DNA of 64,000 nt. Origin: Nisaea sp. (GTDB lineage Bacteria; Pseudomonadota; Alphaproteobacteria; Thalassobaculales; Thalassobaculaceae). The translations under genes and the position numbers were made by a program. The notes beneath the pieces are model-generated. The model was not told the DNA's origin and searched no databases. It saw nothing but the letters and a program-made list of their open reading frames with translations. Numbering within the stretch: the first letter of the stretch is position 1; every line of letters starts with the position of its first letter. The DNA is taken from the NCBI RefSeq assembly GCF_017640745.1, contig NZ_JAEPQA010000011.1:62001-126000 (forward strand), written 5' to 3'. This document shows positions 52,747-62,552 of the stretch, in pieces.

Positions 52747-53349
52747 ATGAAACTTTTTATGGTCGGAGCATCGCCCTATGCGCGCAAGGTGCGGGCCGTC
52801 GCGGTCACGCTCGGCATTGCGGACCGCATCGAGCTGGTCATTGCCAATCCGCATGAACGCCCGCCGGAACTCGTACGCCACAATCCGCTCTCGAAGGTGC
52901 CGACCCTCGTTGCTGACGACGGCACCGCCATCATCGACAGCCTCTCCATCTGCGAATACCTCGCAGAGCTGGTCGAAGGGCAGTCTGTTATCCCCTTCAC
53001 GCCCGGCGAAGAACGGCGGCAGATCCTGTTCCGCCACGATCTCGCCCATGGGATCATGGATTGCGCCGTGATCCGCCGGGTCGAGAGCCTGAAGGCGCAG
53101 GAGCCGGACCGGGCGGACTGGATGGCACGGCAGGTCGCGACCATCGGGCGGGTGCTCGACTGGTTCGAGACGTCCGACCGGCTCGATGGGCCGATGACGC
53201 TCGACCGCCTGACGCTCGCGGCCGCCCTCGGCTTTCTCGATTTCCGTTTTCCCGACGACGGCTGGCGCGAGGGCCGGCCACGTCTCGCCGATTGGTACGC
53301 CGAGGCCGCGAAACTGCCGGCACTCGCCGAAACCGAACCCTTCGCATAA
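52747..53349 (+). CDS. Glutathione S-transferase-family protein
   Basis: A 200-residue protein. The thioredoxin-like N-terminal domain starts KLFMVGASPYARKVRAVA with Ser/Pro/Tyr at the active-site position. NPLSKVPTLV supplies the cis-Pro, and DSLSICEYL the glutathione gamma-Glu binding Ser. The all-helical C-terminal domain follows (about 85-200). First gene of an operon with a ThDP enzyme (53-base gap) and a GntR regulator. It may detoxify or isomerise an intermediate of that pathway. Confidence 0.85.
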   Translation: MKLFMVGASPYARKVRAVAVTLGIADRIELVIANPHERPPELVRHNPLSKVPTLVADDGTAIIDSLSICEYLAELVEGQSVIPFTPGEERRQILFRHDLAHGIMDCAVIRRVESLKAQEPDRADWMARQVATIGRVLDWFETSDRLDGPMTLDRLTLAAALGFLDFRFPDDGWREGRPRLADWYAEAAKLPALAETEPFA

Positions 53350-53402
53350 CCCCAAAACGGCGCGCGGATACAAGCGCCCGGACCATCAAGGAGGCACGTC
53401 CC

Positions 53403-55205
53403 ATGGCTGAGAAGAACACCCTCGACGGCGGTCAGATGATCGTCGACTACCTGATCAAGAACAAAGTCCCCTACGCCTTCGGACTTTGCGGACACGGCAA
53501 TATCGGCTTCATCGACGCGCTCTATGAGCGGCAGGGCGACATCAAGACGATCTCGGTCCATCACGAGTCGGTTTCCGGCTTCATGGCGGACGTCTATTAC
53601 CGCGTCTCCGGCCAGCCGACCGCGACTTTCACCTCCTGCGGTCCGGGCTCGGCCAACATGCCGATCGCGCTCGGCAACGCCTTTCTCGACAGCGTGCCCT
53701 TCCTCGCGGTCACCGGGAACGTGCCGACCAACCAGTTCAACCGCGGCGCCTTCCAGGAGCTTTACCGGCACCATCAGGCCGACTTCCCCTCGACGGTCCG
53801 TGCCTACTGCAAGCGGGTCTACCAGCCGACCCGGGGCGAGCAGATGCCGCTGACCATCCGCGAGGCCTGGAAGACCATGGTGACCGGCCGCCCCGGCCCG
53901 GTCGTGCTCGACGTCCCGTTCGACATCTTCAAGGAGGACACCGGCGCCGAGACGCCGGATCCGCGCGGTTGGGTCGAGAACATCTCCTGCAAGCCGGGCG
54001 CCGATCCGGAAGGCGTCGAGAAGGCGGCCAAGCTGCTGATGGAGGCGAAGCGCCCGGTGATCTTCGTCGGCTCCGGCTGCCGCTTCGGCGAGGCCTCGAA
54101 GCGTCTCCTTAAACTGGCCGAAAAATACCAGATCCCTGTCGCCGGCTCCGCTTCCGGCCTCGGCGCGATCCCGGCGGAGCACAAACTGGCGCTCGGCCTC
54201 GTCGCCCGCAACGGGATGTACCAGGCGAACCAGGCGACCCGGCAGGCCGACGTGATCCTCGCCATGGGCGTGCGCTTCGACGACCGCACCTCATCGAGCT
54301 GGATCCCGGGTTATTCCTTCAACATCCCGCCGACCAAGCTGATCCATGTCGATATCGACCCGGAGGAAATCGGCCGCAACTACCCGGTCGAGCTTGGCCT
54401 GATGGCGGATACCACCACCTTCATGGGACAGCTCCTGCACGAGCTGGAGAGCTACGAGAACGGGGCGAACGCGGCGCGCAAGGAATGGCTCGCCAGCATC
54501 GACGGCTGGCGCAAGGAGTGGGACGAATTCACCGCGCCCGGCTTCAAGGATCCGGCCTCTCCGATCAACCCGCAGCGCGCCGCCCGCGAGATCGACCTCG
54601 CCATGCCGGAGGACGCGATCATGGTCTCGGACATCGGCATCCACCACAACTGGCTGATCCAGTACTGCAAGCCGAAACGGCCGGACAGCCTGATCGGCTG
54701 CATGGGGTTCGGGCCGATGGGCTTCGGCGTGGCCGGCGTGCTCGGCGCCAAGCTTGCCGCTCCGGACCGGCCCTGCGTCGCGGTGGTCGGCGACGGCGCC
54801 TTCTTCATGCACAACACCGTGCTCGGCACCGCCGTCGAATACAACATCCCGGTCGTCTGGGTGGTCTGGAACAACTACGCCTATGCCTCGATCCGGGGCC
54901 TGCAGCGCGGCTTTCTCGACGGGCGCGAACTGGCGACGGACTTCAAGCATCCGGAGACCGGCATGCCCTACAATCCGGACTTCGCGGCGATGGCGCGGAG
55001 CTGCGGCGTCGAGGGTGTCTCGATCGACCGTCCGGAGGATCTCGGCGCCGCGATCCAGCAAGGGATCGCAGCCAACCGGCCTTACGTCATTGACGCGAAC
55101 ATAGGTGCCGAGGCAAACCCGGGGGGTGCCGGTATCTGGGAACTGCCGGGCCTCGGCCGCTCCAATCCGATGTTCGGCGGCCGGCACGAAATCCACGGAG
55201 CCTGA
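53403..55205 (+). CDS. Thiamine-diphosphate-dependent enzyme, acetolactate synthase-like
   Basis: A 600-residue ThDP enzyme of the acetolactate synthase/benzoylformate decarboxylase superfamily. The N-terminal PYR domain has the catalytic Glu in HHESVSGFMADVYYR. The central domain covers about 200-340, and the C-terminal PP domain has the cofactor motif beginning GDGAFFMHN and ending WNN. AAGGAGG precedes the ATG at 53403. The combination with GST and an FCD-type GntR suggests a catabolic decarboxylase or carboligase rather than branched-chain amino acid synthesis; substrate unknown. Confidence 0.85.
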   Translation: MAEKNTLDGGQMIVDYLIKNKVPYAFGLCGHGNIGFIDALYERQGDIKTISVHHESVSGFMADVYYRVSGQPTATFTSCGPGSANMPIALGNAFLDSVPFLAVTGNVPTNQFNRGAFQELYRHHQADFPSTVRAYCKRVYQPTRGEQMPLTIREAWKTMVTGRPGPVVLDVPFDIFKEDTGAETPDPRGWVENISCKPGADPEGVEKAAKLLMEAKRPVIFVGSGCRFGEASKRLLKLAEKYQIPVAGSASGLGAIPAEHKLALGLVARNGMYQANQATRQADVILAMGVRFDDRTSSSWIPGYSFNIPPTKLIHVDIDPEEIGRNYPVELGLMADTTTFMGQLLHELESYENGANAARKEWLASIDGWRKEWDEFTAPGFKDPASPINPQRAAREIDLAMPEDAIMVSDIGIHHNWLIQYCKPKRPDSLIGCMGFGPMGFGVAGVLGAKLAAPDRPCVAVVGDGAFFMHNTVLGTAVEYNIPVVWVVWNNYAYASIRGLQRGFLDGRELATDFKHPETGMPYNPDFAAMARSCGVEGVSIDRPEDLGAAIQQGIAANRPYVIDANIGAEANPGGAGIWELPGLGRSNPMFGGRHEIHGA

Positions 55206-55209
55206 GCCC

Positions 55210-55914
55210 ATGTCCTTCGAACGCCCGTCCGAACGCCCTCCGCTTCCCCTCGCGACGCTGGTCACCAACCGGCTGCGCCAGGAAATCGTGGACGGCGGCT
55301 TCGAATTCGGCGAGGCGCTTTCGGAAGCCAAGATAGCCAAACGCTACGACGTCTCGCGGACCCCGGTCCGCGAGGCGTTCGCGCGGCTGGAGCTGGAGGA
55401 ACTGCTCCGCACCGAGCCGCAATACGGCACCTTCGTCTTCACCATGGACCGGGAACAGTTCGCCCTGATCAGCGAGACCCGTTCGGTCCTCGAATGTGCC
55501 GCCCTGAAATTCGCCTTCGACCGGAACCGCGCGGCTCTGACTGCTCGCTGGCGCGAGATCGTCGCCACCCTGCACGCAGCGGCGGAGAGCGGCGACACGC
55601 GGACCTATTCGAGCGCCGACGGTGCCTTCCACGACACGCTGTTCGATCTGGCGGAGAACCCCTATCTCGAGGCGGCCCGCCGTCCCTTCTCCGCGCGCCT
55701 GGCCGCGATCCGCAACCGGCTCGGCCTATCGCCCGAACATGTGGCGAAGTCGCGCGCCGAACATGGCGAACTGGCGCGGCTCGTCGCCGATGGCTTCATC
55801 GGTGACGCACTCGCGTTGCTCAATCATCACATTACGGAAAAAGGCGCAGAATTCTGGTCGGTCCCGGCAGTGCCGAAGCGCCGGCGCTGGGAAAAGCTGC
55901 TGCCCGACGACTGA
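55210..55914 (+). CDS. GntR-family transcriptional regulator (FCD subfamily)
   Basis: A 234-residue regulator. N-terminal winged helix with ALSEAKIAKRYDVSRTPVREAFARLE (about 35-61), then a C-terminal all-helical FCD effector domain (about 85-220) with the metal-binding-type His in DGAFHDTLFDLAENP. It starts 4 bases after the ThDP enzyme stop, so it is cotranscribed. It ends 3 bases from the convergent GntR gene. It probably responds to an organic acid and controls its own operon. Confidence 0.86.
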   Translation: MSFERPSERPPLPLATLVTNRLRQEIVDGGFEFGEALSEAKIAKRYDVSRTPVREAFARLELEELLRTEPQYGTFVFTMDREQFALISETRSVLECAALKFAFDRNRAALTARWREIVATLHAAAESGDTRTYSSADGAFHDTLFDLAENPYLEAARRPFSARLAAIRNRLGLSPEHVAKSRAEHGELARLVADGFIGDALALLNHHITEKGAEFWSVPAVPKRRRWEKLLPDD

Positions 55915-55917
55915 CGC

Positions 55918-56628
55918 TCAGAAACTGTCCGCGACCCGGACCCAGGTGTTGCGCAGGTGGCGCTGCAGGACTTCGGCCAGTGCGGTCCCGTCGCGGCGCT
56001 TGAGAGCGTCGACCATTTCCTCGTGCTCGGCGAGCGCGGCCTTCCATTTTTCGGCGCCGCTGTTTCCGATGAAACGCAGACGCTTCATGCGGGACTGCAG
56101 CATCCCGTGCATCTCGATCAGCGTCTCGTTACCCGTCGCCGCCACGATCATCGAATGGATCGCCTGGTTCAGCTTGTAGTAGCTGAGCCGCTCGCCGGAA
56201 CGGTAAAATGCGACCATCTGGTCGTGCACCGACGAAATCTCCGCGATCTGCGCGTCGCTCGCCTGTTCGCACGCAAGGCGCCCAGCCATGGCCTCGAGTT
56301 CTGTCAGCACCTCCAGCATGTCCCGCGCATCCTTGGCGCTGAAGGACCTGACGACCGTACCGCGTCCCGGACGCGGCTCGATCAGGCCTTCGCTGGCGAG
56401 CGTCTTCACCGCTTCGCGCAAGGGTGTGCGTGAGACGCCAAGCTCTTCGCAGAGACGGGATTCGTTGAGCCGCGTCCCCGGGGTCAGCACGCCCTCGATG
56501 ATGAGGTCGCGCAACCGGTTCGCGACCAGGTCGTGCAGCGACTGACGCTCGATCCGAACCGCGGAATGCTCGCTAAGCGGCATGACACTGCCGACGGCCG
56601 AAGCCTCGGGAGAAGACCCTTCATTCAT
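55918..56628 (-). CDS. GntR-family transcriptional regulator (FCD subfamily)
   Basis: A 236-residue regulator. Winged helix with GTRLNESRLCEELGVSRTPLREAVKTL (about 50-77) and a helical FCD domain (about 100-225) carrying the His of KLNQAIHSMIVAATGN. The start at 56628 is one of several in-frame ATGs (also 56640); none has a strong ribosome-binding site. It is divergent from the PdxA/TRAP operon, with a perfect palindrome between them, so it is the likely repressor of that operon and of itself. Confidence 0.85.
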   Translation of the reverse strand: MNEGSSPEASAVGSVMPLSEHSAVRIERQSLHDLVANRLRDLIIEGVLTPGTRLNESRLCEELGVSRTPLREAVKTLASEGLIEPRPGRGTVVRSFSAKDARDMLEVLTELEAMAGRLACEQASDAQIAEISSVHDQMVAFYRSGERLSYYKLNQAIHSMIVAATGNETLIEMHGMLQSRMKRLRFIGNSGAEKWKAALAEHEEMVDALKRRDGTALAEVLQRHLRNTWVRVADSF

Positions 56629-56694
56629 GTCCGGCACCATACCCGATTTCGGAAGTTTGGAAGACCAAAAGCGCTTGCCGCGCATATTGCATTC

Positions 56695-56709
56695 TGCATA
56701 CAGTATGCA
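56695..56709. promoter_or_regulatory. GntR operator palindrome
   Basis: TGCATACAGTATGCA is a perfect 15-base palindrome (7-base arms, central A) 19 bases before the PdxA-family start and between divergent genes. Size and AT-rich centre fit FCD-type GntR operators. Binding by the adjacent regulator is inference. Confidence 0.7.
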
Positions 56710-56727
56710 AAATTGACGAAAGAAACA

Positions 56728-57810
56728 ATGATGCTGACGAGTGAAACGCCCTCTGAAAAACCGACGATCGCGCTTGCCCTCGGAGACGCTGCCGGGATTG
56801 GCGGTGAACTCGCCGTCAAGATCCTCTCCGACGAGGAAGTGCTTGAAAGCGCACGCCTTGTCCTGATCGGGGACCGCCGTCAGCTTGAGGCCGCCGCAGC
56901 CCTGCTCGGGACCGAGATCGACCTTCCCGATTGCGATCCAGACGCCGATGTTCCTGCCTCCCTTATGGATCTCGCGAATATCGACCCTGCCGACGTCACG
57001 CCCGGCGAGGCATCAAAGCTCACCGGCGCCGCTGCGCTTGAGAATTTCGCTACCGCGCTCCGGCTTTGCGCCGCCGGCGGCGCGGATGCGGTCGCGTTCA
57101 CGCCCTTCAACAAGTACGCGATGCGCCTCGCGCGTCCGGATTATGTCGACGAGATCGGCTTCATCAATGCGGTCACCGGCGCGACAAAGGACGGACGGGA
57201 ATTCAACGTTCTGGACGAGTTCTGGAACGCCCGGGTCACCTCGCACATTCCGCTGAGCGAAGTCGCGGGCAAGATCAAGGAACAGCGCGTCCTCGACAGC
57301 ATCGAGCTGACCGACCAGACAATGCGGAACGCAGGCTTCACACGTCCGCGGATCGCGGTCGCGGCCATCAACCCGCATGCGGGCGACGGCGGCAATTTCG
57401 GCCATGAGGACGACCGGGAAATCGCCCCCGCCGTGCAGCGCGCCAAGGAGAAGCAGATCTCCGTCGAGGGGCCGCTGCCGTCCGACACGGTCTATCTGCG
57501 CGCCCACAAGGGCGAGTTCGACGCCGTGCTGTCGATGTATCACGACCAGGGCCAGATCGCGATGAAGCTCATAGGCTTCGACCGCGGCGTCACCCTGATC
57601 GGCGGCTATCCCTTCTGGATCGCGACACCCGCGCACGGCACCGCCTACGACATCGCGGGCCAGGGAATCGCCAATCCGAACGCAACCAAGCGGGCCCTGT
57701 TGCTCGCAGCCAAGCTCGCGCGGCAGGGCGACCTCGTGCCCGCCGATGCCGCTTCGAGAGCGTCCGCTATCGCTACGGCCACCGCGGAGGATTTCACGGC
57801 GGCTCGTTAA
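56728..57810 (+). CDS. PdxA-family dehydrogenase (4-hydroxythreonine-4-phosphate dehydrogenase-like)
   Basis: A 360-residue NAD-dependent, metal-requiring oxidative decarboxylase of the PdxA/PdxA2 family. Landmarks are the N-terminal ALALGDAAGIGGELA, the metal-site segments around TSHIPLSEV and YHDQGQIAMKL, and the signature TPAHGTAYDIAGQGIANP. Being in a TRAP/GntR catabolic locus, it more likely belongs to the PdxA2 or dihydrodiol dehydrogenase branch used in sugar-acid or aromatic breakdown than to vitamin B6 synthesis. First gene of the operon; the GntR palindrome lies just upstream. The ribosome-binding site is weak (GAAAG). Confidence 0.83.
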   Translation: MMLTSETPSEKPTIALALGDAAGIGGELAVKILSDEEVLESARLVLIGDRRQLEAAAALLGTEIDLPDCDPDADVPASLMDLANIDPADVTPGEASKLTGAAALENFATALRLCAAGGADAVAFTPFNKYAMRLARPDYVDEIGFINAVTGATKDGREFNVLDEFWNARVTSHIPLSEVAGKIKEQRVLDSIELTDQTMRNAGFTRPRIAVAAINPHAGDGGNFGHEDDREIAPAVQRAKEKQISVEGPLPSDTVYLRAHKGEFDAVLSMYHDQGQIAMKLIGFDRGVTLIGGYPFWIATPAHGTAYDIAGQGIANPNATKRALLLAAKLARQGDLVPADAASRASAIATATAEDFTAAR

Positions 57811-57840
57811 AACCGAAGAGCAAGAATGGGAGGAAATACA

Positions 57841-58824
57841 ATGATCAAAATAAGATCACTCGCTCTGGCCGGCGCCATGATGCTGGCCGCAACGTCCTTC
57901 GCAGACGCGAAGGAGGAGATCATTTTCGGCATTTCCGCCGCGACCGGCTCGCTGCAGCAGCAGACCGCCGCCGAGTTCGTGAAGCGCGCCAACGAGAAGC
58001 TCGGCGACAAGGCCGAGGTGAAGCTGTTCGACTCCTCGCAGATCGGCAAGGACAAGGAGCTGATGCAGAAGCTGAAGATCGGCACCGTCCATCTCGCCCT
58101 GCCCTCCTCGATCATGTCCTCCGTCGCCGACAAGTTCGCTCTGTTCGACATGCCCTTCCTGGTCGCCGACCGGAAGCATCTGGCGCAGATCGAGGAAAAG
58201 GTCTTCTGGTCCGAGATCGCCCCGACGGCCGAGGAGAAGGGCTACAAGGTCCTCGCGGTCTGGGAGAATGGTGTCCGGCACATCACCAACAATGTCCGGC
58301 CCGTCAAGACGCCGGACGACCTGAAGGGCCTGAAGATCCGCACGCCGAAATCGACCTGGCGGGTGAAGATGTTCGAAGCCTGGGGCGCCAACCCGACGCC
58401 GATGGCCTTCTCCGAGGTCTTCACCGGACTGCAGACCGGCGTGATCGACGGGCAGGAGAACCCCTATACGAACATCGCCTCGGCCAAGCTGAACGAGGTG
58501 CAGAAGTATCTCTCCAAGACCGGCCACGTCTACACGCCCTCCTATCCGACCATGGGCAAGGCGATGTACGACAAGATGGACCCGGCGATCGTCTCGGTGC
58601 TTGAGTCCGTCGCCCGCGAGCTCGAGATCTGGGCCCGCGACAAGGGCGAGGCGGCCGACACCGAGCTTAAGGACAAGCTCGTCGCCGGCGGCATGAGCTA
58701 CAACGAGGCGAACCGCGCAGCCTTCGTCGCCGCCTCGAAGCCGATCTATGACGCCTTCGCCGCCGAGGTGGAGGGCGGACAGGCGCTTATCGACGCCGCC
58801 ATCGCGCTCGCCCCCGGTTCCTGA
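57841..58824 (+). CDS. TRAP transporter solute-binding subunit (DctP family)
   Basis: A 327-residue periplasmic binding protein for an organic acid. Signal peptide residues about 1-22 (ending SFADA). The conserved DctP region LKGLKIRTPKSTWRVKMFEAWGANPTPMAFSEV contains the carboxylate-binding Arg, followed by GLQTGVIDGQENPYTNI. GGAGG sits 7 bases before the ATG at 57841. Part of a full TRAP set with DctQ and DctM downstream. The ligand is probably the substrate of the PdxA-family enzyme. Confidence 0.93.
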   Translation: MIKIRSLALAGAMMLAATSFADAKEEIIFGISAATGSLQQQTAAEFVKRANEKLGDKAEVKLFDSSQIGKDKELMQKLKIGTVHLALPSSIMSSVADKFALFDMPFLVADRKHLAQIEEKVFWSEIAPTAEEKGYKVLAVWENGVRHITNNVRPVKTPDDLKGLKIRTPKSTWRVKMFEAWGANPTPMAFSEVFTGLQTGVIDGQENPYTNIASAKLNEVQKYLSKTGHVYTPSYPTMGKAMYDKMDPAIVSVLESVARELEIWARDKGEAADTELKDKLVAGGMSYNEANRAAFVAASKPIYDAFAAEVEGGQALIDAAIALAPGS

Positions 58825-58874
58825 CCGGCGCACATATCCGGGACATCCGCCCGCCGCCGGCGACCGGCCGGCAC

Positions 58875-58890
58875 GGGCGGGTGACCGCCC
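58875..58890 (+). other. Stem-loop between dctP-like and dctQ-like genes
   Basis: GGGCGG/CCGCCC with GTGA loop in a 96-base GC-rich gap; an adjoining GCCGGC-rich run can also fold. Such hairpins commonly favour high expression of the binding protein over the membrane subunits. Confidence 0.4.
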
Positions 58891-58920
58891 CTCCTCTCGA
58901 CCCGTTCCGGGACGCGCCTC

Positions 58921-59472
58921 ATGACCGCCTTCTCCAGAGCCCTCCGCGCCGCGCTCGCCGCCGTGACCATCGGATTGCTGGTAACGCTCGCCATCGTCGT
59001 CGTCTCGGCGACCGTCGCCCGCTACGTCTTCAATTCCTCCTTTGTCTGGTATGACGAGGTCGCCGGTGTCCTGCTCGCCTGGATCACTTTCTACGGCTCC
59101 GCCTATGCCGCTGCCCGGCGCCGCCATCTCGGCTTCGACGGCCTGGTGATCTCGCTGCCAATGCCCTATCGCGCCTGGCTCTTCACCCTTGCCGAGATCA
59201 TCGGCTACGTCGTGTTCGCGATCCTCGCCTATGCCGGCTGGTTCATCCTGCAGGTCATGGGCACCGAGACGCTGATCTCGCTGCCCTGGATGCCGCTCTG
59301 GTTCACCCAGTCCGTGGTTCCCGTCGGCGCCGTGCTCTTCATGATCGGCCAGGCCGCCTCGACGCCGGAGGCCTATGCCCGCATCCGCGCCGGCCGGAGC
59401 GCCGAGATGGACGAGATCGACGAGGAGATCGCCCATGCGAAGAAGACGCAGGGCACGGGAGACGAGAAATGA
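58921..59472 (+). CDS. TRAP transporter small permease (DctQ family)
   Basis: A 183-residue membrane protein with four helices (about 12-34, 45-65, 85-107, 130-150). It carries the typical DctQ segment RYVFNSSFVWYDEVAGVLLAW and the RRRHLGFDGL motif. The C-terminal tail is acidic and cytoplasmic. It overlaps the large permease start as ATGA. Accessory subunit of the TRAP transporter. Confidence 0.92.
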   Translation: MTAFSRALRAALAAVTIGLLVTLAIVVVSATVARYVFNSSFVWYDEVAGVLLAWITFYGSAYAAARRRHLGFDGLVISLPMPYRAWLFTLAEIIGYVVFAILAYAGWFILQVMGTETLISLPWMPLWFTQSVVPVGAVLFMIGQAASTPEAYARIRAGRSAEMDEIDEEIAHAKKTQGTGDEK

Positions 59473-60752
59473 TCGCGATCCTGCTTCTCATCCTTCTCGC
59501 CCTGATGATCGCCATCAACGTGCCGATCGCGGTGGCGATCGCCGCCGTCGCCCTCATCGGCACCTGGACCGAGAAAGGCATCTTCGGCTTCTACGACGCG
59601 GCGCTGACGATCTTCGACGGGTCGACCAACTTCCCGCTGATCGCCATCCCGCTCTTCATCCTCGCGGGCGCGCTGATGAACACGAGCGGCATCTCGCGCC
59701 GGCTGATCGACTTCACGGCGGCCCTGATCGGCTTCGTCCGCGGCGGCCTCGCGATGGTGAATGTCGGCGTCTCGCTCTTCTTCGCGGAGATCTCCGGCTC
59801 GGCCGTCGCCGACGTCGCGGCCATCGGCTCGGTGCTGATCCCGGCGATGAAGCGCAAGCGCTATGCCGCGACCTTCGCCGCGGCGGTCACCTCGTCCTCG
59901 GCCTCGCTCGCCGTCATCATTCCGCCCTCGATCCCGATGATCCTCTATGGCGCCCTGACCGACGCCTCGATCACCCAGCTCTTCGTTGCCGGGATCATCC
60001 CGGGCCTGCTCGGCGGCTTCCTGATGCTCTGCCTCTGCCACTGGTTCGCCGTACGCTACAACCTGCCGCGCGAGGAATCCTTCTCGCTCGAGCGGCTCTG
60101 GAGCACTTTCAAGGCGGCCGGTCCCGCCCTGCTGCTGCCGATCATCATCCTCGGCGGCATTTTCGGCGGCGTGGTGACGGCGACCGAGGGCGCCGGCCTC
60201 GCGGTCGTCGCCGCGCTCCTGATCGGCGGCTTCGTCTACCGGGAGATCGATCTGAAAGAACTGCACGGCGCGCTGATCGAAGGCGTCTCGCAGACCGCCA
60301 TCGTCATGCTGCTGGTCGCCAGCTCCGCGATCCTTGGCCTCTACCTCACCGAGAGCGAGGTGCCGCAGCATTTCGCCCGCTGGATCACCGGCGTCTCCGA
60401 GAACAAGTATGTCGTGCTGATGCTGCTGAACGTCATGCTGTTCCTGCTTGGCATGATCCTGCACGGCGCGGCCGCGATCATCCTGATCGTGCCGATCGTG
60501 ATGCCTCTGGTGCAGCAGATCGGTGTCGATCCGATCCAGTTCGGCATCATCCTGACGCTGAACATCGCCATCGGGCAGCAGACACCGCCGGTCGCAAGCG
60601 TGCTGGTCACCGCCTGCTCCATCGCCCGCACAGACATCTGGGCGACGACCCGCACGAACGTACCGTTCATCCTGGTGCTGATCGGCCTCTTGCTGATCGT
60701 GACCTATGTGCCCGCGGTGCCGCTGTCGCTCGTCGACTACTTCTTCCGCTAA
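59469..60752 (+). CDS. TRAP transporter large permease (DctM family)
   Basis: A 427-residue membrane protein with about twelve helices. DctM hallmarks include PLIAIPLFILAGALMNTSGI, the SSASLAVIIPPSIPMILYG signature and the C-terminal LNIAIGQQTPPVAS motif. It carries the sodium-coupled translocation pathway. Last gene of the operon, ended by a strong terminator. Confidence 0.94.
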   Translation: MIAILLLILLALMIAINVPIAVAIAAVALIGTWTEKGIFGFYDAALTIFDGSTNFPLIAIPLFILAGALMNTSGISRRLIDFTAALIGFVRGGLAMVNVGVSLFFAEISGSAVADVAAIGSVLIPAMKRKRYAATFAAAVTSSSASLAVIIPPSIPMILYGALTDASITQLFVAGIIPGLLGGFLMLCLCHWFAVRYNLPREESFSLERLWSTFKAAGPALLLPIIILGGIFGGVVTATEGAGLAVVAALLIGGFVYREIDLKELHGALIEGVSQTAIVMLLVASSAILGLYLTESEVPQHFARWITGVSENKYVVLMLLNVMLFLLGMILHGAAAIILIVPIVMPLVQQIGVDPIQFGIILTLNIAIGQQTPPVASVLVTACSIARTDIWATTRTNVPFILVLIGLLLIVTYVPAVPLSLVDYFFR

Positions 60753-60756
60753 CGAA

Positions 60757-60780
60757 AACGCCCCGCTTCGGCGGGGCGTT
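60757..60780. terminator. Bidirectional Rho-independent terminator
   Basis: A perfect 10-bp stem AACGCCCCGC/GCGGGGCGTT with a TTCG tetraloop sits 4 bases after the DctM stop and 6 bases from the stop of the convergent ThDP gene. It is flanked by short A and T runs on the two sides, so it serves both transcripts. Confidence 0.9.
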
Positions 60781-60786
60781 TCAATT

Positions 60787-62523
60787 TCAGACCGCCTCGC
60801 CGCGGCGGCGCCGCTCGGCATCGTCCCAGGCGGTGAGCGCCTGGTAGTCAGGCACGAAGCCGAGCCCCTTCTGCGCGTCCGAGGAAACCGCGTCCTGCGA
60901 GGTCACCACGTCGACCACCGCCGGCGCGTTCTTCAGCGCGCGTTCTAGGGCGGCCGGAAGGTCCGCCGGATCGGTCACCCGCTCACCGTGCGCGCCAAAG
61001 GCCCGGGCCATCGCGGCATAGTCCGCATGCTGCAGGGTGGTGCCGACGACGCGGCCTCCATAGTTCGCTTCCTGGTCGAAACGCTCGATGTTCCAGGCGG
61101 CGTTGTTGGAGACAATGAAGACCGCTTTGGCGCCGTGCCGGACCGCGCTGTCCACCTCCATAGCATTCAGCCCGAAGGCGCCGTCGCCATTGACCGAGAT
61201 CACCTGCCGGCCCGGCTCCGCCAGCGCGGCGGCGACCGCATAGGGCACGCCGACGCCGAGGCAGCCGAAGGCGCCCGCATCCATGTAGGTCCTCGCCGAG
61301 AGACCGACGCGGGCGAAGCTCAGCAGATCGCCGCCGTCGGCGACCGCGAGATAGTCCGGATCGGCGACCTTCCGGATCGCGTCGAAAATCGCCATCGGAT
61401 GGATCTTGCCGTCCTTGCCCTTGGTCGGGCCGGTGCCGGACTCGCTCTTCGCGATCCGCTCCCTGTGCTTCGAGCGCAGCCCGTCGAGCCACGCCGCATC
61501 CCTCTGGCCCGCATCGTTGCCAAGCGCGTCCGTCAGTGCATCGAGCGCGAGACCGACATCGGCGAGTATTTCCGGCTGGCCGCGGCGGTTGTCGTAGAGC
61601 TCGCCCGCATTGTCGGCGATGCGGAGGAAGGTCGCGTCCGGGAAGATCGCCGGGGAGCCGAAGGCGACCTGGTAGTCGAGCTTGCGGCCGAGGGTGATGA
61701 CGAGATCCGCCTGCGCCATCGCGGCTGCGCGCACCGCGCCGACGACCGAGGGATGATCGGCCGGGACGAGGCCCCGGCTCTCCTGCGTGTCGAGATAAAG
61801 CGCGTCGGCGGCATCGAGGAAACGCACCAGTTCGTCGCCCGCCCAGCGCGCGCCGCGGCCGCTGATAACCAGCGGACGGCGGGCGGCGCGGATCGCGGCG
61901 ACGGCCTCCGACACCCGCTCTGGCACCGGCGCCGGGCGGCGCGGCGGCTTCGGCGCCATCCAGTCCGCCGGGATCAGGTTCTCCGGCACATGGGTGCGCA
62001 GCACGTCGGTCGGGATCTCGATATAGACCGGGCCCGGCTCACCGCGGTCCCCCATGGCCGAGGAGATCGCCTCGTCCAGCTCGCGGATCACCTGGTCCGC
62101 CACCCGGGCGGTGCGGGAATAGCGCGTCACGGGACGCAGGATGTCGGTGTGCGGAATGTCCTGCAGCGGCCCCATATTGGCCTGCGGGCGCGAGGTGCAG
62201 CCGCCGATCAGCAGCACGGGCATGCGGGCGAGCGAGGCGTTCGCCATCGCCGTCACCGTGTTGGTGACGCCGGGTCCTGCCGTGACCATGGCGACGCCGA
62301 GCGTGCCGGTCAGCTCAGCATGGGCATGCGCCATGTGCACGGCCGCCGCCTCGTGGCGCACGTCATAGACCTTGAGGCCGTTCCGCGTCGCATGGTCCCA
62401 GATCGGCTGGATATGGCCGCCCTGCAGGCCGAAGAACCGGTCGATGCCGCGCTCCTTCAGCAGACGTGCGATCCAGGCGGCGACGCTGAGCGTGTCCGCA
62501 TTGAGGTCCTGTACATCGGTCAT
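60787..62523 (-). CDS. Thiamine-diphosphate-binding enzyme, acetolactate synthase/oxalyl-CoA decarboxylase-like
   Basis: A 578-residue ThDP enzyme. Catalytic Glu in [16 protein letters not shown] at about 60, central Rossmann domain about 200-340, and PP-domain cofactor motif starting [12 protein letters not shown] and ending VSNN. It is distinct from the ThDP enzyme at 53403 (clearly different N-terminal sequence). It follows an acyl-CoA ligase gene by 29 bases with GGGAG 7 bases before its ATG, so the two are one operon. A role on an acyl-CoA or 2-keto acid is plausible; the exact reaction is not determined. Confidence 0.84.
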   Translation of the reverse strand: MTDVQDLNADTLSVAAWIARLLKERGIDRFFGLQGGHIQPIWDHATRNGLKVYDVRHEAAAVHMAHAHAELTGTLGVAMVTAGPGVTNTVTAMANASLARMPVLLIGGCTSRPQANMGPLQDIPHTDILRPVTRYSRTARVADQVIRELDEAISSAMGDRGEPGPVYIEIPTDVLRTHVPENLIPADWMAPKPPRRPAPVPERVSEAVAAIRAARRPLVISGRGARWAGDELVRFLDAADALYLDTQESRGLVPADHPSVVGAVRAAAMAQADLVITLGRKLDYQVAFGSPAIFPDATFLRIADNAGELYDNRRGQPEILADVGLALDALTDALGNDAGQRDAAWLDGLRSKHRERIAKSESGTGPTKGKDGKIHPMAIFDAIRKVADPDYLAVADGGDLLSFARVGLSARTYMDAGAFGCLGVGVPYAVAAALAEPGRQVISVNGDGAFGLNAMEVDSAVRHGAKAVFIVSNNAAWNIERFDQEANYGGRVVGTTLQHADYAAMARAFGAHGERVTDPADLPAALERALKNAPAVVDVVTSQDAVSSDAQKGLGFVPDYQALTAWDDAERRRRGEAV

Positions 62524-62552
62524 TCAATTTCTCCCTTGAGGCCCTTTGCGGG

